Below, one piece after another: positions 43,361 to 51,952 of a stretch of 64,000 nucleotides of DNA. Location of the stretch: contig NZ_JACADR010000002.1 of assembly GCF_016106005.1 (NCBI RefSeq), forward strand, positions 22,359 through 86,358, written 5' to 3'. The notes beneath the pieces were generated by a model. That model was not told where the DNA came from, ran no database searches, and saw only the letters and a program-made list of their open reading frames with translations. Each line of letters begins with the position of its first letter. Position 1 is the first letter of the stretch. This DNA comes from Roseomonas rosulenta. GTDB lineage: Bacteria; Pseudomonadota; Alphaproteobacteria; Acetobacterales; Acetobacteraceae. Both the position numbers and the translations under genes were made by a program.

Positions 43361-44562
43361 TGGCGGGACCTCTCGACGGCGTGCGTGTGCTGGACCTCTC
43401 GGCCGTGGTGGTCGGGCCGATCTGCACGCATGTCCTGTGTGAACAGGGTGCCGAGGTCATCAAGGTCGAGGCGCCGACCGGCGACCTCCTGCGCCACCTG
43501 GCCGGCAAGGGGCGCAGCCCCGGGATGAACGGCAAGTTCCTCAATTTCAACCGCGGCAAGAAGTCGATCGCGATCGACCTGAAGCAGCCGGCGGGCATTG
43601 CCGCGCTGCGGCGGCTCGCGGCGACGGTCGATGTCTTCGTGACCAACATCCGCCCGGATGCGCAGCAGCGCCTCGGTGTCGATGCCGATGCGCTGCGCGC
43701 CGCGGCACCGCGGCTGATCCACTGCTCCATCACCGGCTTCGGCAGCGGCGGGCCCTATGCCGGGCGCGCCGCCTACGACACCGTCATCCAGGGTGCCTCG
43801 GGTGTCGCGGGCGCCTTCGCCGCTTCGACCGGCGAGCCGCGCTACGTGCCCTTCCTGGTCGCCGACCACACGGTCGGGCTGATCGCCGCGCAGCTGATCG
43901 GCTTTGCGCTCTACCGCCGCGAGAAGACCGGCACCGGCGAGGCGATCGAGGTGCCGATGTTCGAGAACATGGCCGCCTACATCATGCAGGAGCATCTCGG
44001 CGCCGCCTCCTTCCGCCCGCCGCTCGGCCCGCCCGGCGACCACCGCGTGCTGAGCCCCGACGGCAAGCCGCTGCCCACCAAGGACGGCTTCATCTGCATC
44101 TCGGCCAATACGGACGCGCAGGCGCATGCCTTCTTCGACGCGATCGGCCGGCCGGAGCTCAAGACCGATCCGCGCTTCGCGAAAGTGGCGCAGCGCGTGC
44201 AGCACACGAAGGAATACTTCCACATCCGGGCGACGTCGCTCGGCAGCCGCACCACCGCGGAGTGGCTGGAGATCTTCGACCGCATGGACGTCCCCGCCTC
44301 GCCCTACAACACGCTGTCCTCACTGATCGACGACCCGCACCTGCGCGCCGTCGGCATGGTGCGCGAGGAAGACCACCCGACCGAGGGTGCGACCTGGGCG
44401 ATCGGCGCGCCGAACCGCTTCTCCGGTGGCAACGCACCGCCGCGCCCGCCAGCGCCGCGCCTCGGTGCGGATGGCGCGGCGGTGCTCGCCGACGCTGGGC
44501 TCACGCCCGATGAGATCGATGCGCTGCGCCGCGAGGGCGTGCTGATCGAGGGAATGCCATGA
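43360..44562 (+). CDS. family III CoA-transferase (CaiB/BaiF), Glu variant
   Basis: A 400-residue CoA-transferase. GVRVLDLSAVVVGPICTHVL, the ring segment NFNRGKKSIAIDLK and the domain-linking FGSGGPYAGRAAYD are family features. The residue that carries the acyl/CoA intermediates is normally Asp in a V/IDLSMxD context; here it is Glu202 (AIEVPMFENMAAY), a variant that I believe recurs in one subgroup. These enzymes move CoA from succinyl-CoA or similar to a dicarboxylate. It is tied to its neighbours by a 1-bp overlap upstream and ATGA downstream. Confidence 0.9.
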   Translation: MAGPLDGVRVLDLSAVVVGPICTHVLCEQGAEVIKVEAPTGDLLRHLAGKGRSPGMNGKFLNFNRGKKSIAIDLKQPAGIAALRRLAATVDVFVTNIRPDAQQRLGVDADALRAAAPRLIHCSITGFGSGGPYAGRAAYDTVIQGASGVAGAFAASTGEPRYVPFLVADHTVGLIAAQLIGFALYRREKTGTGEAIEVPMFENMAAYIMQEHLGAASFRPPLGPPGDHRVLSPDGKPLPTKDGFICISANTDAQAHAFFDAIGRPELKTDPRFAKVAQRVQHTKEYFHIRATSLGSRTTAEWLEIFDRMDVPASPYNTLSSLIDDPHLRAVGMVREEDHPTEGATWAIGAPNRFSGGNAPPRPPAPRLGADGAAVLADAGLTPDEIDALRREGVLIEGMP

Positions 44563-45530
44563 CGCGCATCACCCGCCGCGCCGCCATCGCCGGCGCCACG
44601 CTGCTGCCCCTTGCCGCGCCGCGCGCGCAGGTGCCCTGGCCCGACCGCCCGGTGCGCCTGGTGGTGCCCTTCACCCCGGGCGGGTCCACCGACATCCTCG
44701 CCCGCGCGATGGGCCAGCGCCTGGCCGAGATCTTCGGCCAGCCCTTCGTCATCGAGAACCGCCCCGGCGCAGGTGGAACTCTGGGCTCGGAGCAGGTCTT
44801 CCGCAGCGCGCCGGACGGCCACACGCTGATGATGGGCCATATCGGCACGCTCGCGGCCAACCCCGCGCTGTACCGCAATCTCACCTTCGACATCGCTGGC
44901 TTCGTCCCGGTCGCGCTGGTGGCGAATATCGCGAATTTCCTGGTGGTGACGAACCGACTGGAGGCGAGCGACGTGCGCTCGCTGGTCGCGCTGGCCAAGC
45001 GCGATCCCGGGCGTCTCACCTATGGCAGCGGCGGCAACGGGAGTGCGGCGCATATCGCCATGGTCGCCTTCATGGAGGAGACCGGCACGGAGATGACCCA
45101 CGTACCCTATCGCGGCACCGGGCCGATGATGACCGACCTGATCTCGGGCACGATCAACCTGACCATGACGGGCGGTCCGCCGGCGCTGCCTCCGGTGCGC
45201 GCGGGTCAGTTGCGTGCGCTGGGCATCGCCTCGCTCGAAAGGCTGCCCTCGGCGCACGACATTCCCACCATCGCGGAACAGGGGCTGGCCGGCTTCGACG
45301 TGCAGCAATGGTACGGCATCGTGGCACCTCCCGGCACGCCGGCGCCGCTGGTCGCGCGGCTGAACGAGGCCTGCAACCGCCTCCTCGGCGAGGCGCCCTT
45401 CCGCGCGCGGCTCGAGACCGAGGGTGCCACCGCGCAGCCCATGACCCCCGCGCAGTTCGGCGACTACATCACGCGCGAGCGCGAACGGTGGGGCAGGCTG
45501 ATCCGTCGCAACAACGTGGGACTCGGCTGA
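44559..45530 (+). CDS. tripartite tricarboxylate receptor (Bug) family protein, second copy
   Basis: A 323-residue periplasmic solute-binding protein. The signal peptide is MTRITRRAAIAGATLLPLAA, cleaved near RAQV; then WPDRPVRLVVPFTPGGSTDI, ENRPGAGGTLGSEQV and HVPYRGTGPMM define the Bug family. It differs clearly from the first copy at 39844, including the ligand loop (TPGGST versus AAGGNA), so it may recognise another acid. It overlaps the CoA-transferases on both sides (ATGA and TGATG). No TctA/TctB genes are in the window. Confidence 0.93.
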   Translation: MTRITRRAAIAGATLLPLAAPRAQVPWPDRPVRLVVPFTPGGSTDILARAMGQRLAEIFGQPFVIENRPGAGGTLGSEQVFRSAPDGHTLMMGHIGTLAANPALYRNLTFDIAGFVPVALVANIANFLVVTNRLEASDVRSLVALAKRDPGRLTYGSGGNGSAAHIAMVAFMEETGTEMTHVPYRGTGPMMTDLISGTINLTMTGGPPALPPVRAGQLRALGIASLERLPSAHDIPTIAEQGLAGFDVQQWYGIVAPPGTPAPLVARLNEACNRLLGEAPFRARLETEGATAQPMTPAQFGDYITRERERWGRLIRRNNVGLG

Positions 45531-46717
45531 TGCAGCGACCATTCGAGGGTATCCGCATCATCGACGCCACGCATGTACTGGCAGGCCCCTTCGCGGCCTA
45601 CCAGCTCGGCGTCCTCGGCGCCGACGTTATTAAGGTCGAGCATCCCGACGATCCCGACCAGAGCCGCGGCTCCGGCCCGGACTGGGACCTCAACCGCGCT
45701 GGCATGGGGACGTATTTCCTGACCCAGGGATCGAACAAGCGGTCCTTGACGCTCGACCTGAAGCAGGCGGCGGCGCGCGAGGTCTTCAAGCGCCTGGTCG
45801 CGCAGGCCGACGTGCTGGTGGAGAACTACCGCCCCGGCGCCTTCGAGGCCCTGGGCCTCGGCTACGAGGCACTGTCGGCGCTGAACCCGCGGTTGATCTA
45901 CTGTTCGATCTCCGCCTTCGGTCAGGGCGGGCCGCGCGGCGGGCAGACGGCCTATGACCACGTCATCCAGGCGACGTCGGGCATCATGGCCTGCACCGGC
46001 ACGGAACAGGTGAACCCGCTCAAGCTCGGCGCGCCGGCGATCGACTACGCGACCGGCACCATGGGCGCCTTCGCGCTGTCGGCCGCGCTGTTCCAGCGCG
46101 AACGCACCGGGCGCGGGCAGCGCATTGACCTCGCGATGCTCGATGTCGCGATGATGATGATGGCCTCGCACGTCACAGCCCATTCGCGCACGGGGCGCCC
46201 CGCGCGCCCGCGCGGCAATGACCACGAGTACGCGACCAATTCCGCCTATCCGACGAAGGACGGGATGGTGATGCTGGGTGCGTCCAACCTGCGCCAGCAG
46301 AAGCGACTCTGGGCGGCTCTCGGCCGGCCGGAGATGGCGAAGGCGCGCAACGAGGACCGGGTGGCGGACCGCGACCGCGAGGCCGCGGCGCTGCGCGAGA
46401 TCATGGCGACCCGCACCGCCGATGACTGGGAGGCCTTCCTGCAGTCCCGCCACGTCCCCGCCGCGCGCGTGCGCCGCATGGACGAGGCGCTGGCCGACCC
46501 GCACCTCGCCGCGCGCGGCCTGGTGCACCGCTTCGAGGCGGCCGAGGGCGTGCCCGGCCCCTTCGCGGTGCCCGTCGCCGCCTTCGGCCTGGCCCATGGC
46601 GGGCCGCGCGTCGATGCGCCGCCGCGCCCGCTCGGCGCCGACACCGATGCGATCCTGGCCGAGCTCGGCTACGACGAGGCGGCACGCGCCGCGCTGCGCA
46701 GCACCAGCGCCATCTGA
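45530..46717 (+). CDS. family III CoA-transferase (CaiB/BaiF)
   Basis: A 395-residue CoA-transferase with the standard active-site Asp205 in RIDLAMLDVAMMM. Other features are IRIIDATHVLAGPFAAYQL, NKRSLTLDLKQ, VENYRPGAFEALGLGYE and FGQGGPRGGQTAYDH. Compared with the copy at 43360 it is about as distant as unrelated family members, so the operon carries two different CoA-transferase specificities. It is coupled to the second Bug gene by TGATG. The likely role is activation of a dicarboxylate or hydroxy acid produced earlier in the pathway. Confidence 0.92.
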   Translation: MQRPFEGIRIIDATHVLAGPFAAYQLGVLGADVIKVEHPDDPDQSRGSGPDWDLNRAGMGTYFLTQGSNKRSLTLDLKQAAAREVFKRLVAQADVLVENYRPGAFEALGLGYEALSALNPRLIYCSISAFGQGGPRGGQTAYDHVIQATSGIMACTGTEQVNPLKLGAPAIDYATGTMGAFALSAALFQRERTGRGQRIDLAMLDVAMMMMASHVTAHSRTGRPARPRGNDHEYATNSAYPTKDGMVMLGASNLRQQKRLWAALGRPEMAKARNEDRVADRDREAAALREIMATRTADDWEAFLQSRHVPAARVRRMDEALADPHLAARGLVHRFEAAEGVPGPFAVPVAAFGLAHGGPRVDAPPRPLGADTDAILAELGYDEAARAALRSTSAI

Positions 46718-46730
46718 CAAGGACACGCCC

Positions 46731-47105
46731 ATGGCCCGCTTCACCTTCGACCACATCCACCTGCGCAGCCCGGACCCGGAGGCGACCGCCGCCTTCTACG
46801 AGCGCGTCTTCGGCGTGACGCTGACGCGCAGCCCGCAGCGCATCGACTTCAACTTGGGTGGCCAGCCGATCTTCGTCTCGCCGATCAACGAGCCGACGAC
46901 CGGCGATGCGCCCTCGGCACCCTATCGCGGCCTCGAGCACATCGGCCTGGCGGTGACCGGCATCGACGCCATCGTCGCGGAGCTGAAGGCCAAGGGCGTG
47001 GCCTTCACCATGGAACCCACCACCATCCGCCCCGGCGTGCGCATCGCCTTCCTGCGCGGGCCCGAGAACGTGTCGATCGAATTGCTGGAACGGAGCGCCG
47101 CCTGA
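46731..47105 (+). CDS. VOC family protein
   Basis: A 124-residue single-domain vicinal-oxygen-chelate protein. The N-terminal metal-site strand FDHIHLRSPDPEATAAFYERVFG and the central EHIGLAVTGIDAI, C-terminal GVRIAFLRGPENVSIELLE give the two beta-alpha-beta-beta-beta repeats. Candidate metal ligands are His8 or His10, His in EHIGL and the terminal Glu in SIELLE. Members include glyoxalases, epimerases and dioxygenases; methylmalonyl-CoA epimerase-like function would fit a CoA pathway but is not shown. The stop overlaps the apparent CTG start of the flavoprotein. Confidence 0.87.
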   Translation: MARFTFDHIHLRSPDPEATAAFYERVFGVTLTRSPQRIDFNLGGQPIFVSPINEPTTGDAPSAPYRGLEHIGLAVTGIDAIVAELKAKGVAFTMEPTTIRPGVRIAFLRGPENVSIELLERSAA

Positions 47106-48286
47106 CCCGCCAGGTTCTCGTCATCGGCGCCGGCCCCGCCGGGCTGATGGCAGCGGAGGCGGCGGCGGAAGCGGGTGCGGCCGTCACGGTGCTGGACCAC
47201 ATGCCCTCGCCCGCGCGCAAGCTCCTGATCGCCGGGCGGGGCGGGCTGAACCTCACGCATTCCGAGCCGCTGGAGCGCTTTCTCGACCGCTACGGCCCGG
47301 CGCGCGACCGCATCGCGCCCTTCATCCGCGCCTTCCCGCCCGAGGCGCTGATCGCCTGGTGCGAGGCGCTCGGCCAGCCGACCTTCGTGGGCAGTTCCGG
47401 GCGCGTCTTCCCGCACGCGATGAAGGCCTCGCCGCTGTTGCGCGCCTGGCTGGCGCGCCTTGCCGCGCAAGGCGTGGTGCTGCGGACGCGGCATCGGTGG
47501 GTGGGCTTCGGCCCCGACGGCGCGCTGCGCTTCGCCGCCCCCGAGGGCGAGCGGCTGGAACGCCCGGACGCCTGCGTGCTGGCGCTGGGCGGCGCCTCCT
47601 GGCCGCGCCTTGGCTCCGATGGCGGATGGACCGCGCTGCTGCCCGATGTCGCGATCGCGCCGCTGCGCCCGGCCAACATGGGCTTCGCGGTCGCCTGGTC
47701 CGAACATCTCCGCACGCGCTTCGCCGGGACGCCGCTCAAGCGCATCGCGCTGCGCTTCGGCGATGCCGGCACGCGCGGCGAGGCGATGATCACCGTGCAG
47801 GGCATCGAGGGCGGCGCCGTCTATGCGCTGTCGGCACCGCTGCGCGAGGCCATTGCCGCGGAGGGCAGCGCGACATTGCACATCGACCTGCGCCCCGACA
47901 TCGACCGCGATGCGCTGGCGCGGCGCCTCGGCACGCGCCCGGCCGCCGTCACGCTGTCCAACCATCTGCGCCGCACCGGCGGGCTTGCGCCAGTCGCCAT
48001 CGCGCTGGTGCAGGAAGCGCTGCACGCCGGCGCGCCGCGTGACGACCTCGCCGCGCTGGTCAAGGCGCTGCCAGTCACGCTGACAGCGCCCTTCCCCATC
48101 GCGCGGGCCATCTCCTCGGCCGGCGGCATCGCCTGGTCGGAACTGGACGAGAGGCTGATGCTCCGCCGCCATCCAGGCATCTTCGCCTGCGGCGAGATGC
48201 TGGACTGGGAAGCGCCGACCGGCGGCTACCTGCTCCAGGCCTGCTTCGCGACCGGCCGCGCGGCGGGGCGCGCGGCCGCGGGGTGA
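47102..48286 (+). CDS. HI0933-like FAD-dependent flavoprotein, apparent CTG start
   Basis: A 394-residue flavoprotein of the HI0933/BaiN-like family (TIGR03862-type). The dinucleotide-binding VIGAGPAGLMAAEAA begins at residue 7 only if translation starts at CTG 47102; the first ATG (47147) would cut the Rossmann motif in half, and no in-frame ATG, GTG or TTG lies between the previous stop and it. GGAACGGAG ends 6 bases before this CTG, and CTGA overlaps the VOC stop exactly as ATGA does elsewhere. ARKLLIAGRGGLNLTHSE and the C-terminal GGIAWSELDERLML, GEMLDWEAPTGGYLLQACF are family signatures. The reaction is unknown for most members. It ends the operon. Confidence 0.87.
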   Translation: MTRQVLVIGAGPAGLMAAEAAAEAGAAVTVLDHMPSPARKLLIAGRGGLNLTHSEPLERFLDRYGPARDRIAPFIRAFPPEALIAWCEALGQPTFVGSSGRVFPHAMKASPLLRAWLARLAAQGVVLRTRHRWVGFGPDGALRFAAPEGERLERPDACVLALGGASWPRLGSDGGWTALLPDVAIAPLRPANMGFAVAWSEHLRTRFAGTPLKRIALRFGDAGTRGEAMITVQGIEGGAVYALSAPLREAIAAEGSATLHIDLRPDIDRDALARRLGTRPAAVTLSNHLRRTGGLAPVAIALVQEALHAGAPRDDLAALVKALPVTLTAPFPIARAISSAGGIAWSELDERLMLRRHPGIFACGEMLDWEAPTGGYLLQACFATGRAAGRAAAG

Positions 48287-48287
48287 C

Positions 48288-49889
48288 CTACAGCCGCTCG
48301 CCGGCGCCGAGCCCATCGGCCGGCGTGGGCACGCACCATTCCGCGCCACGCGCGGTGGTCACGTACTCCGGCCATTTCAGGTCGACCGGCGCGGCGAAGT
48401 CCGGCGGCAACAGCGGCGCGACCCATTTCGACCCGCCCATGCCGCCGCCGGTGCGCTCGCGCCATTCGGCCTGCGCGGCCTCGAGCAGGCCGGGCTTCGC
48501 GGCGAGGTCGACCAGCGTCAGCGCCATGGTCCTCGCCGCCACGAACATACCCGGGTCGATCGCCGCCGGCAGGCCGCCCAGCGCGTTGTAGGACCACATG
48601 GGGTAGTCGGTGTTCGCATCGGGTGCGCGCAGCCGCGGCCGCGCGGTCAGCAGCCGCACGGTCGGGCAGTGCCAGCAGAACTCCACGTAGTCGTCGGCCG
48701 ACAGGTGCCACTGCCAGGGCGGCAGGAAGTGGCGCATGCCGGCCTCGAATTCCGAGGGCGGCGTCAGCTTCGTGTTGGCCGGCGAGAACGGATCCTCCAT
48801 CGGCGCAAGACCCAGATTCGTCTGGATCTCCCGCGCGAAAGCCTTGGCCGCCTCGTCATAGGAGGGCGGGCCGACCTCCAGCAGGTTCGCCCAGGTCGCA
48901 TCGGTCAGCACGGTGTTCGCAAGCCCCACGCGCGTCTTGGTCACCCAGCGCAGATGCGCGGTGCAGGCGGTGGCGGCCGCAGCGCTGCGCGCATTCGCCA
49001 TCAGCACGTTCGCAATCTGCTGCGCCATGGGCAGGGACGGCGTGCGCCACGAGTACTGGATCTGCGTGAAACGCGGCGCGAGGTTGTCCGAGGTCGCGTC
49101 CCCGCCATGCAGGATGCACTCGTTCAGCGTCCAGGCGCCGGCGTGGGGGAACATCGCCTCCTTGGTGTACTTCGTCGTCGTGTACATCAGGCATAGCGCG
49201 TCGGTCGCGCCCGGCGCGCGGGCCGCAGCGTGGCCGACATCGCGGATCGGCAGCAGCGACTTGTCGATCCAGGTCTCGGGGCTGTCGCAGGTGAAGGTGA
49301 TGACGGCCGACCAATAGGCGCCAAACTGCGTCTCGGCGGTGACCGTGTTCTGCAGGTGCGGGTGGTAGACCACGGCCGCATCGAGCCCGTCGTAGTAGCC
49401 CTTCGCCGCATGCACGGGCTTCGACCCGCAGACCTTCTCCGCCGGCTCGCCGAACAGCGCCAAGCGCCCCGGCGTGCCGGAGGATTGCAGCGCCGCCTTG
49501 GCCGCCAGTACCGCGGTCAGCGCCGCTGTGCCGAGCGAGGAATGCGGGTCGGTATGCCCCGCCGCATAGGGGTGCATCCCCGCGCGCGGTTCGCACCGCG
49601 GCACCACCGCCTGGCAGTTGCCCGGCACCGCATCGTATTCCGAGAAGGAGGCCAGCAGCGGCCCGCCGGAGCCCCAGCGCCCCACGAAGGCGGTCGGCAT
49701 GCCGCCCGAGCCTTCCTCCACCTCGAAGCCCTCGGCGCGCAGGAATTCCACATAGGCGCGGGCGGATCGGTATTCGCGCCAGGCGGGTTCGGCTAAGTGC
49801 CAGATGCGCTCGTTGAAGGCGGACATCCGCGCGCCGTTGGCGCCGATCCAGTCGAGCGCCGTGCGGCGCAGGGCAGGCAGGTCGGTCAT
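48288..49889 (-). CDS. M20 family metallopeptidase/amidohydrolase (AbgB-like)
   Basis: A 533-residue zinc peptidase of the M20D group, similar to p-aminobenzoyl-glutamate hydrolase subunit B. SFSEYDAVPG is the first metal region, GHTDPHSSLGTAALTA at about residues 111-126 follows, then GEPAEKVCGSKPVHAAKGYYDGLDA, the catalytic Glu region and dimerisation domain with TVTAETQFGAYWSAVITF. These enzymes split amide bonds of N-acyl amino acids or folate fragments in the cytoplasm. It converges with the flavoprotein gene, leaving one base between stop codons. Its partner subunit AbgA is not seen. Confidence 0.88.
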   Translation of the reverse strand: MTDLPALRRTALDWIGANGARMSAFNERIWHLAEPAWREYRSARAYVEFLRAEGFEVEEGSGGMPTAFVGRWGSGGPLLASFSEYDAVPGNCQAVVPRCEPRAGMHPYAAGHTDPHSSLGTAALTAVLAAKAALQSSGTPGRLALFGEPAEKVCGSKPVHAAKGYYDGLDAAVVYHPHLQNTVTAETQFGAYWSAVITFTCDSPETWIDKSLLPIRDVGHAAARAPGATDALCLMYTTTKYTKEAMFPHAGAWTLNECILHGGDATSDNLAPRFTQIQYSWRTPSLPMAQQIANVLMANARSAAAATACTAHLRWVTKTRVGLANTVLTDATWANLLEVGPPSYDEAAKAFAREIQTNLGLAPMEDPFSPANTKLTPPSEFEAGMRHFLPPWQWHLSADDYVEFCWHCPTVRLLTARPRLRAPDANTDYPMWSYNALGGLPAAIDPGMFVAARTMALTLVDLAAKPGLLEAAQAEWRERTGGGMGGSKWVAPLLPPDFAAPVDLKWPEYVTTARGAEWCVPTPADGLGAGERL

Positions 49890-49931
49890 CGCGGGATCCC
49901 CTTCCGGTGCCCCGCGATGATGCGACGCGCC

Positions 49932-50540
49932 TCAGCCGCGCGCCAGTCGCCGTGCGACGAAGTCGAGCCGGTCCTGGCCCCAGAAGATGTCCTCGCCGAT
50001 CACATAGCATGGCGCGCCGAATACGCCGCGATCCAGCGCCGCCTGCGTATCCGCCAGGCGCCGCTCCTGCCAGCGTGGCTCGGCGCCGAGCGCCATCACC
50101 GCCGGCGCATCCAGCCCGCATTCGGCGATCAGGGCCGCCAGCGTGCCGGGGTCGGCGGGGTTCTTCTCCTCCTCCCACAGCGCCTTCAGGATGCGGTGCG
50201 CGAGGCGGATCGCCGGCGCATCGCCCATGGTCTCGCGCAGCGCGATGACGCAGCCGCAGCCGGGCAGTTCGTTGTGCGGGAAATACTTCGGCTGGATGGT
50301 GATGGGAATGCCGAGTGCATCACGCCAGCGCGCGAGTTCCTGCAGCCGATAGGCTTGGCGCTGCGGTGACCGCTTCGGCAACGGCAGCCCGCCGGAATTG
50401 GCGAAGATGGTGCCGAAATCCACCGGGAAGATGCGCAGGCTCGCGCCATGCTGCGCGGCAAGCGCCTCGATCCGCGCCCCCCCCAGATGCGTCCAGGGCG
50501 AGTTCAGCGAGGCGTAGTAGTCGATATACATGCGTGTCAC
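49932..50540 (-). CDS. 2-hydroxychromene-2-carboxylate isomerase family (DsbA-like) protein
   Basis: A 202-residue thioredoxin-fold protein of the kappa-class GST/HCCA isomerase family. The glutathione-binding serine is Ser14 (SLNSPWTHLG), then the helical insertion, and the C-terminal signature GVFGAPCYVIGEDIFWGQDRLDF with its cis-Pro loop. HCCA isomerase acts with glutathione in naphthalene degradation; genomic members mostly act on unknown double-bond isomers. It follows the CoA-transferase beta subunit with an ATGA overlap, which links it to acyl-CoA catabolism rather than aromatic degradation. Confidence 0.88.
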   Translation of the reverse strand: MTRMYIDYYASLNSPWTHLGGARIEALAAQHGASLRIFPVDFGTIFANSGGLPLPKRSPQRQAYRLQELARWRDALGIPITIQPKYFPHNELPGCGCVIALRETMGDAPAIRLAHRILKALWEEEKNPADPGTLAALIAECGLDAPAVMALGAEPRWQERRLADTQAALDRGVFGAPCYVIGEDIFWGQDRLDFVARRLARG

Positions 50541-51166
50541 TCCGTGACGGGACAGGCGGTCGCGGCGCGGACCTGGTCCAGGCCAACGCCAGGGGCCAGA
50601 TCATGCACCTTGAAGCTCTCGCCGGTCGGTGAAAACAGGCCGAGCTCGGTCACCACCAGCGTCACCACGCCGCGCGCCGTGATGGGCAGGGTGCAGCGCG
50701 CAAGCAGGCGCGGTGTGCCGCCGCGCATGCGGTGCTCCATCATCAGGAAGACGCGCTTCGCGCAGGCGGCGAGGTCCATCGCCCCGCCGATCACGCCGCC
50801 CTTGGCCCCCTTCACCTTCCAGTTGGCGAAGTCGCCATTCGCCGCCGCCTCGTAGGAGCCCAGCACCGTCACGTCGATCCGCCCGCCGCGGATCAGCGCG
50901 AAGCTGTCGGCGTGGTGCACGATGGCGGCCCCCGGATTGAGCGTGATGTGGCGCCGGCTGGCATCCACCAGGTTCACATCCTCCTGCCCGGGCGGCGCGA
51001 CGGGGCCGAAGCCGATCACGCCGTTCTCGGCGTGGAAGATCACCTCACGGTCGCCCAGCGGCACGTCGCAGATCAGCGTCGGCATGCCGACGCCGAGGTT
51101 GACGATCCAGCCATCCTGCAATTCGCGCGCGAGGCGCTCGGCCATCTGCGGGCGCGTCCAGCTCAT
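50537..51166 (-). CDS. 3-oxoacid-type CoA-transferase subunit B
   Basis: A 209-residue family I CoA-transferase beta subunit. The catalytic glutamate is Glu47 in FHAENGVIGFGP, preceded by NLGVGMPTLICD and followed by LRGGRIDV-like LIRGGRIDVTVLGSYEAA and GAKGGVIGGAMDL. It forms a heterodimer or tetramer with the alpha subunit encoded immediately upstream, overlapping by four bases. The pair transfers CoA between succinyl-CoA and 3-oxo acids or, in close relatives such as PcaIJ, 3-oxoadipate. No thiolase is adjacent, so acceptor identity is open. Confidence 0.92.
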   Translation of the reverse strand: MSWTRPQMAERLARELQDGWIVNLGVGMPTLICDVPLGDREVIFHAENGVIGFGPVAPPGQEDVNLVDASRRHITLNPGAAIVHHADSFALIRGGRIDVTVLGSYEAAANGDFANWKVKGAKGGVIGGAMDLAACAKRVFLMMEHRMRGGTPRLLARCTLPITARGVVTLVVTELGLFSPTGESFKVHDLAPGVGLDQVRAATACPVTE

Positions 51167-51894
51167 GGCGTGGCCTCCTTGCGGCTGGGCCAGGATCCGT
51201 CGGGCGGGATCTGCACCAGGCGATGCACGTAGATGCCCGGCGTATGCACGTCGTCCGGGTCGATCGCACCGGCGGGCAGGATCGGCTCCTCGACCTCGAC
51301 GATCACCAGCTTCGCGGCCGTCGCCATCAGCGGGCCGAAATTGCGCTGGGCACGGCGGAAGCGGAGGTTGCCGGCCTCGTCCGCCTGGTGCGCGCGCAGC
51401 AGCGCGACATCGGCGGGCAGCGCGTATTCCAGCAGCACCTCGCGGCTGTTGATGATGCGCGTCTCGCGCCCCTCAGCGAGCTCGGTGCCCACGGCGGTCG
51501 GGGTGTAAAAGGCGGGAATGCCGGCACCGGCGGCGCGCAGGCGCTCGGCCAGCGTACCCTGCGGGACGATCTCGGCATCGACCTCGCCGCGCTCGTAGAA
51601 GGGCGTGAAGGGCAGCTGGTCGGAGGCGCGCGGCGCGGCGGTGAAGGAACAGATCACCTTCGCGACCTGGCCGTTCTCCACCAGCATGCCGATATCCGGG
51701 TTGCGCGGCTTGTGCGCACCGCCGGTGGTGTTGCCGATGCAGGTCAGCCGCTTCGCACCCTGGCGCAGCAGCGCGGCGATCAGGTTGAAGGGCGATCCCG
51801 GCAGGGCGAAGCCGCCGAAGGCGATGGTCGCGCCATCGGGAATGTCCGCCACCGCCGCGTCGAAACCACCGACGATCTTGCTGCGTCGCGCCAT
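51163..51894 (-). CDS. 3-oxoacid-type CoA-transferase subunit A
   Basis: A 243-residue family I CoA-transferase alpha subunit. The CoA-binding glycine motif IAFGGFALPGSPFNLI near residues 24-40, then KRLTCIGNTTGG, the loop GTELAEGRETRIINSREVLLE and ALLRAHQADEAGNLRFRRAQRNF are diagnostic. ATG 51894 is used because the alpha-subunit fold starts with IVGGFDAAVADIPDG directly after it. It is the first gene of a three-gene operon with subunit B and the HCCA-isomerase-like gene, linked by 4-bp overlaps. Confidence 0.92.
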   Translation of the reverse strand: MARRSKIVGGFDAAVADIPDGATIAFGGFALPGSPFNLIAALLRQGAKRLTCIGNTTGGAHKPRNPDIGMLVENGQVAKVICSFTAAPRASDQLPFTPFYERGEVDAEIVPQGTLAERLRAAGAGIPAFYTPTAVGTELAEGRETRIINSREVLLEYALPADVALLRAHQADEAGNLRFRRAQRNFGPLMATAAKLVIVEVEEPILPAGAIDPDDVHTPGIYVHRLVQIPPDGSWPSRKEATP

Positions 51895-51952
51895 GCTGCG
51901 TTCCCTTGCCCTTGGCGCATCGTCCGGCGTGGCGCAGGCCCTGTCCAGGGGG

